Assembly: GCA_050743625.1 (NCBI GenBank)
Contig: JBOGED010000058.1
Location: forward strand, 1-25,707
Origin: JBOGED01 sp050743625
GTDB taxonomy: Bacteria; Actinomycetota; Nitriliruptoria; Euzebyales; Egibacteraceae
Reading direction: 5' to 3'
DNA length: 25,707 nucleotides
Notes under the pieces: generated by a model
The model's database searches: none
What the model was told of the DNA's origin: nothing
Seen by the model: the letters and a program-made list of their open reading frames with translations, nothing else
Shown: piece by piece, positions 1 to 6,939 of the stretch
Layout: every line of letters begins with the position of its first letter
How positions within the stretch are numbered: the first letter of the stretch is position 1
Made by a program: the position numbers and the translations under genes

Positions 1-1
1 G

Positions 2-26
2 GCTTTGCGCGTACGCGCGCAAAAGC
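2..26. terminator. Hairpin at the window edge, likely terminator of an upstream gene
   Basis: The arm 2-11 pairs with 16-26 across a 4-base loop (TACG), with one bulged A. The 5-bp core GCGCG/CGCGC is flanked by TTT/AAA. No long T tract follows, so this would be a stem-only terminator, as is common in high-GC actinobacteria. The gene it would serve lies outside the window. The same core recurs at 17381 and 17450. Confidence 0.5.
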
Positions 27-353
27 AACGCTTGACTCAAGACCCTAAATTGGTGGCATTGGGACTAACTCTGCACAGTGCAGGAAAATGCTGGCTGACG
101 CCGCCCGCTCTTAAGGCAAAAATCCGACAAACCGGGCGACGTGCAGCCGATTCTCATCTCAGTGCAGGACTCGCCGACCGGCTGGACCTCGTGGCACGCA
201 CCGCATTGTGGCAGGCGGCGGTGTGGCGGGGACATGGGGCGTCCATCGGACGGTGTGACTAGACTTACCGCCGGGTGCCCGGTAAGCGCTGCGGTCTCGA
301 CGCGTCGGCTGGAGCTTTCGGGCGCGCAGGACTTCATTGACATGGAGGAATGG
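27..353. other. Gene-free leader upstream of coxB
   Basis: About 327 bases without a gene I can support. An open frame runs through it on the plus strand, but it begins inside the terminator hairpin, has no ribosome binding site and has no recognisable protein character. A TTGACT at 32-37 resembles a -35 box, but no convincing -10 follows at 16-18 bases. An inverted repeat at 264-286 is listed separately. The promoter of the oxidase operon should lie here. Confidence 0.5.
264..286 (+). promoter_or_regulatory. Inverted repeat in the coxB leader
   Basis: CTTACCG (264-270) and CGGTAAG (280-286) form a perfect 7-bp inverted repeat. An alternative inner fold pairs CCGGG with CCCGG across a TG loop. 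It lies 68-90 bases upstream of the coxB start, so it could be an operator or a leader hairpin. Its function is unknown. Confidence 0.3.
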
Positions 354-1418
354 ATGAGGGGACGTCCCCGGTGGGGGATCGTTTGGCTCGCGCTGCTGCT
401 TGTCGCTGGGTGCGTCGGCGCCGGTGACGGCGCGTTGCCGCAGAACGCGCTCGACCCGGCTGGGCCGATCGCCAGGATCCAAGACCGCCTGTGGGACCTC
501 GTCTTCCCGGTTGCGGTGGTGGTGTTCATCCTGGTACAGGGCCTGATCATCGTCGCCGTGGTGAAGTTCCGCGACCGTGGGGAGGATCGCCCGCCACGGC
601 AGATCGCGGGGAACACCAGGCTTGAGGTCATGTGGACGATCATCCCGGCGCTGATCCTGGTGGGGATCGCGGTGCCCACGATCGCCACGATCTTCCAGCT
701 GTCCGGCCCGCCCGCGGACAACGCGCTGACGGTCCGCGTGATCGGCAAACAGTACTGGTGGCAGTTCGAGTACCTGAATGCCGGCCCGGGCGAGCCGATC
801 CGCACCGCGAGCGAGCTGCACATCCCCATCGACCGTGAGGTCTTTATCGAGCTTGAGGGCCGCCCCGGCGAGACCGAGGACGTCGTGGACGTCATCCACA
901 GCTTCTGGGTGCCGCGCCTCGCGGGGAAGCAGGACTACGTGCCCGGCCATATCCGGACGATGAGGATCCAGGCCGATGAGCCAGGCACCTACCTAGGTCA
1001 GTGCGCCGAGTTCTGCGGTCTGTCCCACGCGGACATGCGGTTCGCGGTGATCGCGCACGAGCCGGCGGACTTCGACGCGTGGCTCGCGACCCAGCGAGCG
1101 CCCGCCGCAGGGCCGACCTCCGAGCTCCTGCGCCGAGGTGAGCAGCTGTTCTCCCAACAGCAGTGCTTTACCTGTCACGCCCTTAACGGTCACCCCGATA
1201 ACGCCGACGCCCGGACCGGCCCGGCCCTCACCCACTTCGCTGAGCGGCAGAAGTTCGCCGGCTACACCTACGATCGGACGGACGCGAACCTGCGTCAGTG
1301 GATCACCAACCCACAGTCCCTGAAGCTCGGCGCCCAGATGCCGCCCTACGGAACCGGTGTGGCGCTGAACGACCAGGAGCTCGACGCCCTCGTCGCGTAC
1401 CTGCAAAGCCTGGAGTAG
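354..1418 (+). CDS. coxB: Cytochrome c oxidase subunit II with fused cytochrome c (caa3 type)
   Basis: Subunit II of an aa3/caa3 oxidase takes electrons from its fused cytochrome c into the binuclear CuA centre and passes them to haem a of subunit I. The 354-residue protein begins with a lipoprotein signal ending VAGC (Cys20), then has two membrane helices (about 48-71 and 93-115). The CuA domain follows: His182, and Cys217, Glu219, Cys221, His225 and Met228 in the CAEFCGLSH region. A C-terminal cytochrome c domain has CFTCH at 271-275 and a probable axial Met329. The start is ATG 354 because GGAGGA at 344-349 precedes it closely; ATG 342 lies on that site. It heads a tight operon, with coxA 6 bases downstream. 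The lipobox suggests the mature N-terminus is lipid-anchored outside. Confidence 0.97.
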   Translation: MRGRPRWGIVWLALLLVAGCVGAGDGALPQNALDPAGPIARIQDRLWDLVFPVAVVVFILVQGLIIVAVVKFRDRGEDRPPRQIAGNTRLEVMWTIIPALILVGIAVPTIATIFQLSGPPADNALTVRVIGKQYWWQFEYLNAGPGEPIRTASELHIPIDREVFIELEGRPGETEDVVDVIHSFWVPRLAGKQDYVPGHIRTMRIQADEPGTYLGQCAEFCGLSHADMRFAVIAHEPADFDAWLATQRAPAAGPTSELLRRGEQLFSQQQCFTCHALNGHPDNADARTGPALTHFAERQKFAGYTYDRTDANLRQWITNPQSLKLGAQMPPYGTGVALNDQELDALVAYLQSLE

Positions 1419-1424
1419 TAGCGT

Positions 1425-3347
1425 ATGACCGCGATTGCAGACCCGACCAAGGCGGTGGCCCGGCGCCCGATCTTCGCGCGGCCGACCGCGACGACCGGTT
1501 TCTGGAGCTGGTTCACGACTGTCGACCACAAGAGGATCGGGATCCTCTACGGCGTCACGGCCTTCACGTTCTTCATCGTCGGCGGGCTCGAGGCGCTGCT
1601 GATCCGCGCCCAGCTCGTTCGGCCAAACGGGACGATCCTCGACGAGAACCTCTACAACCAGATCTTCACGATGCACGGCATCACGATGATCTTCTTCGCC
1701 GTGATGCCGCTGTCGGCCGCGTTCTTCAACTACCTGCTCCCGCTGATGATCGGCGCGCGGGACGTGGCGTTTCCCCGGCTCAACGCCTTTAGCTACTGGG
1801 TGTTCCTCGCCGCGGGGTTGTTCCTTTACTCGAGCATCCTCTTCGAGGGAATGCCGGACGGCGGGTGGTTTAACTACGCGCCGCTGAACATCATTGGCGC
1901 GGACCCGCTGTCCCTGTCCGGTGGCGGCCCGGATATCCACCGGGCGCGGATGCTCTACTACTCGATGGGCCTACAGATCGCGGGGATCGCGTCGCTGGCC
2001 TCGGCGGTGAACTTCATCGTCACGATCCTCAACATGCGGGCGCCCGGCATGACCCTCATGCGGATGCCGGTGTTCGTGTGGATGACGTTCGTCACCTCGT
2101 TCCTGCTGCTGTTCGCCATGCCCGTGATCGCGATCGCGCTGTGGCAGCTAATGCTGGCAGTGCGGTGGGACGCCCCGTTCTTCGACGCGACGCAGGGTGG
2201 GGACCCGGTGCTGTGGCAGCACATGTTCTGGCTGTTCGGCCACCCCGAGGTCTACATCCTCATCTTGCCCGCGTTCGGGATCGTGAGCGAGATCCTCCCC
2301 ACCTTCGCGCGCAAGCCGATCTTCGGTTACGCGGCGATGGTGTTCTCCGGTATCGCCATCGGCTTCATGGGCTGGGGCGTGTGGGCGCACCACATGTTCA
2401 CCGTTGGCCTCGGCCCAGTCGCGAACACCGCCTTCGCCCTCACGACGATGCTCATCGCCGTCCCGACAGGGGTGAAGATCTTCAACTGGATCGGCACCTT
2501 ATGGGGTGGTCAGCTGCGCCTCAAGACCCCCATGCTGTTCGCGATCGGGCTGGTCGCGATGTTCACGATCGGCGGGCTGTCCGGCGTCACGCACGCGGTC
2601 GTGCCGCACGACACCCAGCAGCAGGATACGTACTACGTCGTCGCGCACTTCCACTACGTGTTGTTCGGTGGCGCGATCATGGGCCTGTTCGGCGGGCTGT
2701 ACTACTGGTGGCCGAAGATCTTCGGGTGGATGCTGGACGACCGCCTCGGCAAGGTCCACTTCTGGACGATGCTCGTCGGCTTCAACCTGACGTTCGGGCC
2801 GATGCACATCCTCGGTCTCCAAGGCATGCCACGCCGGATCTACCGCTACGACGCCGGGATGGGCTGGGACCTGTGGAACCTCGTGTCCACGGTCGGAGCC
2901 TTCTTGATCGCGGCGTCGATCCTGGTGCTCATGAGGAACATCGCCATGAGCCGCCGCCGCAAGGTGCCGGCCGGGAACGACCCGTGGGACGCCCGGACCG
3001 TCGAGTGGATGACCAGCTCGCCACCGCCCCCGCACAACTTCGACGAGGTGCCCGTCATCACCTCACGCGACGAGCTGTGGCACCGCAAGTACGCGGGCGA
3101 CGACGGCGAGAAGGTGCCGGTACCCGCCGGAGCCTCGCAAGACCACGGCGACCATGGAGGGCACGGTGAGCACGGCATCCACATGCCAGATCCGTCTTAC
3201 TTCCCCCTGATCGTCGCCGCGGGCATGCCGATCGCCGCGTACGGCACGTTCTACGAGGGCCCAGGGTTGGTGATCTTGCTGGCCATCGGCGGGGCGATCA
3301 TGCTGTTCGGCATCTTCGGCTGGGTCCTCGAGCCGACCGCGGAGTAA
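1425..3347 (+). CDS. coxA: Cytochrome c oxidase subunit I, A1 type, with C-terminal extension
   Basis: Catalytic subunit that reduces O2 to water and pumps protons in the cytoplasmic membrane. In 640 residues all key groups are present: haem a ligands His84 and His410, haem a3 ligand His408, CuB ligands His273, His322 and His323, and the cross-link Tyr277. HPEVY carries Glu275, the D-channel has Asp113 and Asn120, and the K-channel has Lys351, which places it in the A1 haem-copper oxidases. Typical subunit I has about 530-570 residues. This one continues with a linker holding five His at every third position (574-586) and then two further hydrophobic segments (about 592-608 and 613-633). ATG 1425 follows GGAG at 1412-1415. 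coxC starts 10 bases after the stop. Confidence 0.98.
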   Translation: MTAIADPTKAVARRPIFARPTATTGFWSWFTTVDHKRIGILYGVTAFTFFIVGGLEALLIRAQLVRPNGTILDENLYNQIFTMHGITMIFFAVMPLSAAFFNYLLPLMIGARDVAFPRLNAFSYWVFLAAGLFLYSSILFEGMPDGGWFNYAPLNIIGADPLSLSGGGPDIHRARMLYYSMGLQIAGIASLASAVNFIVTILNMRAPGMTLMRMPVFVWMTFVTSFLLLFAMPVIAIALWQLMLAVRWDAPFFDATQGGDPVLWQHMFWLFGHPEVYILILPAFGIVSEILPTFARKPIFGYAAMVFSGIAIGFMGWGVWAHHMFTVGLGPVANTAFALTTMLIAVPTGVKIFNWIGTLWGGQLRLKTPMLFAIGLVAMFTIGGLSGVTHAVVPHDTQQQDTYYVVAHFHYVLFGGAIMGLFGGLYYWWPKIFGWMLDDRLGKVHFWTMLVGFNLTFGPMHILGLQGMPRRIYRYDAGMGWDLWNLVSTVGAFLIAASILVLMRNIAMSRRRKVPAGNDPWDARTVEWMTSSPPPPHNFDEVPVITSRDELWHRKYAGDDGEKVPVPAGASQDHGDHGGHGEHGIHMPDPSYFPLIVAAGMPIAAYGTFYEGPGLVILLAIGGAIMLFGIFGWVLEPTAE

Positions 3348-3357
3348 GGACGCGACA

Positions 3358-3972
3358 GTGGCAACCGACGCATACACCGCGAAAGAAGCGGACGTCATCC
3401 ATCACGAGACCGCGCTGGGCATCTCGAACCCCAAGCTGGGCATGTGGGTCTTCATCGGGTCGGAGTGCCTCTTCTTCGGCGCGATGATCTCGACCTACCT
3501 GCTGTACGTCGGACGGACGCTGGACGGGCCGACGCCCGTGTCGATCTTCGACATCCCCTTCACATCGGTCAGTACGTTCATCCTGCTGATGTCGTCGCTC
3601 GCGATGGTGCTCGCGCTGGCAGCGGTGCAAGCCGGCGACATGCGCCGGTTCCGGATCTGGATCCTGGCGACCGCGTTGCTCGGGGGCACGTTCCTGTCGG
3701 GGCAGTTCTACGAGTTCACGATATTCGTCGCCGAAGACATGAAGGTGGAGACCAGCCCGTTCACCTCCTCGTTCTTCATGCTCACGAGCTTTCACGGGCT
3801 CCACGTCGCGATCGGGATCTTGATGCTCGTCGCGCTGTGGGCGGTATCGATGGGTGGACGGATCGGGCCCCAGAACTCCGAGGTCGTCGAGAACGTCGGC
3901 CTGTATTGGCACTTCGTCGACATCGTCTGGATCCTGATCTTCACCGTCATCTACCTGATCCCCGTCGGCTGA
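3358..3972 (+). CDS. coxC: Cytochrome c oxidase subunit III
   Basis: Integral membrane subunit that stabilises the oxidase and its proton uptake path. The 204-residue protein is the short form typical of actinobacteria, with about five membrane helices. It shows the conserved GSECLFFG stretch in the first helix (a membrane Glu), SFHGLHV in the fourth and YWHFVDIVW in the last. The start is GTG 3358, placed 7 bases after AAGGA (3346-3350), which overlaps the end of coxA. It sits between coxA and the subunit IV gene in one transcription unit. Confidence 0.96.
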   Translation: MATDAYTAKEADVIHHETALGISNPKLGMWVFIGSECLFFGAMISTYLLYVGRTLDGPTPVSIFDIPFTSVSTFILLMSSLAMVLALAAVQAGDMRRFRIWILATALLGGTFLSGQFYEFTIFVAEDMKVETSPFTSSFFMLTSFHGLHVAIGILMLVALWAVSMGGRIGPQNSEVVENVGLYWHFVDIVWILIFTVIYLIPVG

Positions 3973-3987
3973 AAGAGGTGTTCTCCA

Positions 3988-4296
3988 ATGGCTGAAGAGG
4001 AAGGTCACTCTCATCCGGGGGTCGGCCAGTACGTCGAGATCGGCGTGATCCTCGCGGTGCTGACCGGCATCGAAGTGGCGATGTACATCTATCGGGAGCC
4101 GCTCGGCCCGAGCATCACGACCCCCGCGCTGCTCATCTTGACGGTGATCAAGTTCATGCTCGTCGTGTTGTGGTTCATGCACCTCCGGTTCGACCACAAG
4201 ATGTTCCGCCGGGTGTTCTTCTTCGGCGTGGGGCTCGCGACGATCGTGTTCGGGATCGTGGGCGCGATGTTCTACCTCGGCAGCCCAGGCTTCTGA
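3988..4296 (+). CDS. Cytochrome c oxidase subunit IV (CyoD/COX4-type small subunit)
   Basis: A 102-residue protein with three predicted membrane helices (about 13-31, 41-61 and 73-96), a cytoplasmic-looking charged N-terminus and the FMHLRFDHKMF segment common in bacterial oxidase subunit IV. Such subunits aid assembly or stability and carry no redox centre. ATG 3988 follows a purine-rich GAGGTG at 3975-3980. Its TGA overlaps the next ATG (ATGA type, position 4296), which indicates translational coupling with ctaG. Sequence conservation in this family is weak, so the call rests on size, topology and position. Confidence 0.85.
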   Translation: MAEEEGHSHPGVGQYVEIGVILAVLTGIEVAMYIYREPLGPSITTPALLILTVIKFMLVVLWFMHLRFDHKMFRRVFFFGVGLATIVFGIVGAMFYLGSPGF

Positions 4297-5150
4297 TGCC
4301 CGCTCAAGCGCCGTCACTCGCCTGGCAGCCGCACCCTGACGTGTGGCTGCTGGTCGTCGCGCTGCTCGGCGCCTACGCCTACGCGCTGTCGAGCTGGGGC
4401 CCGCGTTACGCCCAAGGACCTCCCGCGACCCGGCGCCAGCGGTTGTACTTCACCCTGGGCGTGCTCGTGTTATGGGTCTCGGCGGAGTGGCCGGTCCACG
4501 ACATCGCCGAGCGCTACCTGTACAGCGTGCACATGGCGCAGCACATGGCGTTCCAGTTCCTGGCCCCGCCGTTGCTGATCCTCGGCACGCCGGGCTGGTT
4601 GATGCGCGTCCTGCTGCGCCCCAAGCCAGTGTTCGCGGTCGCACGGTTCATCACCCGAGGGTTGCCGGCGTTGGTGGCCGTGAACGTCGTCGTGGCGATC
4701 TCGCATACCCCGGCCTGGGTAAACGCGACCGTGCACAACGGCCTCCTGCACTTCGGCGCGCACGTGCTGATCGTCTGCGTGTCGGTGTTGATGTGGTGGC
4801 CCGTGCTCAGCCCGCTGCCAGAGTTACCCCATTTGTCATACCCCGGCCGGATGGTGTACCTGTTCGGCCACTCGATCGTGCCGACCGTGCCGGCGTCGTT
4901 CCTCACGTTCGCCAGCGTCCCGCTCTACACGTCCTACCTGCAGGCGCCACGCCTGTACGCGTGGCTGACGCCGGTACAGGACCAGCAGATCGCCGGGCTG
5001 CTCATGAAGATCGGGGGCGGCTTGATCATCTGGTCCGTGATCGCCGTCCTGTTCTTCCGTTGGCAGCACGAGGAGGAGTCGGGCGGGCCCGACCTGCTGT
5101 ACTGGCGCGACCTCGAGCCCAACGTCCGCACCCCGGAGCCCACTGGATGA
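4296..5150 (+). CDS. ctaG: CtaG, oxidase assembly / copper-insertion membrane protein
   Basis: Member of the caa3_CtaG family (the Bacillus-type membrane CtaG, distinct from Cox11), needed for maturation of the CuB-containing oxidase. The 284-residue protein has about seven hydrophobic segments. It carries the family signature around SVHMAQHMAFQF, whose His and Met residues are plausible copper ligands, followed by PPLLILGTP. Further His-containing segments (VNATVHNGLLHFGAH) match the family. ATG 4296 overlaps the TGA of the preceding gene by one base. The longer upstream frame would lie inside subunit IV and is unnecessary. The next gene starts inside its last codons (ATGATGA at 5147). Confidence 0.93.
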   Translation: MPAQAPSLAWQPHPDVWLLVVALLGAYAYALSSWGPRYAQGPPATRRQRLYFTLGVLVLWVSAEWPVHDIAERYLYSVHMAQHMAFQFLAPPLLILGTPGWLMRVLLRPKPVFAVARFITRGLPALVAVNVVVAISHTPAWVNATVHNGLLHFGAHVLIVCVSVLMWWPVLSPLPELPHLSYPGRMVYLFGHSIVPTVPASFLTFASVPLYTSYLQAPRLYAWLTPVQDQQIAGLLMKIGGGLIIWSVIAVLFFRWQHEEESGGPDLLYWRDLEPNVRTPEPTG

Positions 5151-5776
5151 TGACCCCTGAGTTCCGTACCCGGGTGTTCACACCCCTGATCCTCCCGCTC
5201 ACCATCGTGGGCGTGATCCTCGCGTTCGCGCTCTCCCTCAGCCGCGTGTTGCTGGCCGTTCCCGAGGTCGTCTCGACCATCACGGCCATCGCGGTAGCGG
5301 GTTACATCCTGCTCATCGCGGGGCTGGTCGCCGCGCGACCGAGGATCACTCCCCGTGCGCTCGGCGTGGGGTTGGTGCTCGGGTTCGCGGGAGTGCTCGC
5401 GGCCGGAGCGATCTCGAGCTCCGCGGGCATACGGTCCCTTGAGCATGAGGAGGCCGAAGGCGGGGAGGTGCCAGCCCCACCGGTCGGCGTGGAGATTCCC
5501 GAGGGAGCGCTCTTGTTCGCGGCAGATACGGGGCTGGAGTTCACCGAGGCCCCCACCACCGCGACAGCCGGCGAGGTCACGATCGCGCTGAACAACTCAA
5601 GCGGCCTGCCCCACAACGTGACGATCGAAGGGGTGAACGGCGACCAACCGATCGTCGAGGCGACCAACGCCATCGAGGTCGGCACGGTCACCCTGGACCC
5701 CGGCCCGTACACCTACTACTGCAACGTGCCCACCCACCGCGAGGGCGGGATGGAAGGCACCCTCACCGTCGAGTAG
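5147..5776 (+). CDS. Membrane-anchored cupredoxin-domain protein
   Basis: A 209-residue protein with three N-terminal membrane helices (about 10-37, 41-63 and 70-90), a charged linker, and a C-terminal cupredoxin domain (about 115-209). That domain has a type 1 copper site: His156 in LPHNVTI, then Cys192, His197 and Met202 in YYCNVPTHREGGM. It could donate electrons to the caa3 oxidase or hold copper for CuA/CuB insertion; the sequence cannot separate these. Two adjacent ATG codons (5147 and 5150) overlap the ctaG stop. The exact family name of the three-helix plus cupredoxin layout is not one I recognise. Confidence 0.88.
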   Translation: MMTPEFRTRVFTPLILPLTIVGVILAFALSLSRVLLAVPEVVSTITAIAVAGYILLIAGLVAARPRITPRALGVGLVLGFAGVLAAGAISSSAGIRSLEHEEAEGGEVPAPPVGVEIPEGALLFAADTGLEFTEAPTTATAGEVTIALNNSSGLPHNVTIEGVNGDQPIVEATNAIEVGTVTLDPGPYTYYCNVPTHREGGMEGTLTVE

Positions 5777-5794
5777 CTCGTGCGGGGGGTCGAG

Positions 5795-6724
5795 ATGACC
5801 GGATCCTGGTTCACGCGCCGGACGTTCTACGTCGACGATCTCGACCTCGCCGACCTCGCTGCCCGTAAAGCCGCCTCCGAGCAGCGAGTCAGCGTCGTGC
5901 TCCCGTCGCGGAACGAGGCCGAGACCGTCGAGGGTGTCATCGCCTCGGTGATGACGCTGCGTGACACGCTGGTTGACGAGATCGTCTTGCTGGATGGCGG
6001 ATCGACCGATGACACGCGGAAACGAGCGGAGCGGGCCGGCGCGGCGACGTACGACGACAGCGAGGTGCTCAGCGAGTTGGGGCCGGGACTCGGCAAGGGT
6101 GACGCGCTGTGGCGCAGCCTTGCCGTCACCAGCGGCGATCTCGTGGTCTTCGTCGACACGGATATCCGCAACCCAACCCCCCAGTTCGTGTGGGGACTCC
6201 TTGCTCCCCTGCTGCTCGATCCGCAGGTCATGCTGGTCAAGGGGTTCTACGAGCGGCCGCTGGAGGCCGGCGGCGTGTTGCAGCCGACGGGCGGCGGGCG
6301 AGTCACCGAGCTGACCGCGCGGCCGTTGCTCAACCTGTTCTGGCCTGAGCTCGCGCAGGTTGCGCAACCCCTGTCGGGCGAGTACGCGGGGCGGCGCGAC
6401 CTGTTGGAGTCGATCCCGTTCTTCACCGGCTACGGCGTCGAGATCGGCATCCTGATCGACACCCTCGCGGCGGTGGGGATCGACGGGATCGCGCAGGTGG
6501 ACCTCGGCGCCCGCGTTCACCACAACCAGCCCATGGACGCCCTGTCACGGATGGCGTTCGGCGTTACTCAGGTCGCGATGCGCCGCCTCACCGCAGCCGG
6601 CCGGGCCGTCGATGAGCAGCTCCCCGACACGCTCGTGCAGTTCCTGCGACGGGACGACGGCCGCCTCGCGCTCGAGGAGCGACGGGTCGACATCGTGGAG
6701 CGACCGCCGTTCCGCTCGATCTGA
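5795..6724 (+). CDS. gpgS: Glucosyl-3-phosphoglycerate synthase (GT81)
   Basis: Transfers glucose from an NDP-glucose (usually UDP-glucose) to 3-phosphoglycerate, the first step to glucosylglycerate and, in mycobacteria, methylglucose lipopolysaccharide. The 309-residue protein has a GT-A fold: VVLPSRNEAETV (34-45) and DGGSTDDT (67-74) for nucleotide binding, GKGDALWRSL, the metal-binding DTD (Asp121, Asp123), a PLSGEYAGRR loop (192-201) and a VHHNQ segment (241-245) that aligns with the metal-binding His of mycobacterial GpgS. ATG 5795 has a G-run (5784-5789) five bases upstream; GTG 5780 is possible but lacks one. It lies 18 bases after the cupredoxin gene, so it probably shares the oxidase transcript. 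No GpgP phosphatase is visible in the window. Confidence 0.93.
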   Translation: MTGSWFTRRTFYVDDLDLADLAARKAASEQRVSVVLPSRNEAETVEGVIASVMTLRDTLVDEIVLLDGGSTDDTRKRAERAGAATYDDSEVLSELGPGLGKGDALWRSLAVTSGDLVVFVDTDIRNPTPQFVWGLLAPLLLDPQVMLVKGFYERPLEAGGVLQPTGGGRVTELTARPLLNLFWPELAQVAQPLSGEYAGRRDLLESIPFFTGYGVEIGILIDTLAAVGIDGIAQVDLGARVHHNQPMDALSRMAFGVTQVAMRRLTAAGRAVDEQLPDTLVQFLRRDDGRLALEERRVDIVERPPFRSI

Positions 6725-6735
6725 CGGCGTATTGT

Positions 6736-6758
6736 GCGATCGCTTCCCCAGCGATCGC
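6736..6758 (+). terminator. Hairpin after gpgS
   Basis: GCGATCGC at 6736-6743 and again at 6751-6758 gives a perfect 8-bp stem with a 7-base loop, 11 bases after the gpgS stop. Because GCGATCGC is itself a palindrome, the copies are both direct and inverted repeats. It is the natural end of the oxidase-gpgS operon. Confidence 0.55.
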
Positions 6759-6791
6759 CCAGTTCCTTAGTGGTCCCTTCCGGAAATATCG

Positions 6792-6866
6792 TTACGTATC
6801 GAGGGCGGCACTGCGCCCTGCTCGCAAGGCGCGCCGAGTGCGCATATCCGCAAGGCTCATACGTAA
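6792..6866. repeat. Long-span inverted repeat between gpgS and the serine hydrolase gene
   Basis: TTACGTAT (6792-6799) pairs perfectly with ATACGTAA (6859-6866), and the pairing continues inward through GAG/CTC after a one-base bulge. The roughly 50-base interior contains a smaller GGGCG/CGCCC stem. It sits between two converging genes and may help termination of the minus-strand gene. No gene is visible in 6725-6939. Confidence 0.35.
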
Positions 6867-6939
6867 GCGAGGCGCAACGCCGCGAGCGCCGGGCGTGGGA
6901 TGGCCGTCCGAATACCAACGGATTTACGGATGGGACCAC

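Noticed and set aside
5..262. Open frame of 85 codons upstream of coxB
   Set aside because: It starts inside a terminator-like hairpin, has no ribosome binding site and no recognisable protein pattern.
2078..3169. Second plus-strand frame inside coxA (363 codons)
   Set aside because: Arg/His-rich frame-shifted product with no domains; coxA itself carries every expected haem and copper ligand.
6736..6758. GCGATCGC pair as a cyanobacterial HIP1-like repeat
   Set aside because: Only two copies, placed to form a hairpin just after a stop codon; the gene content is actinobacterial.
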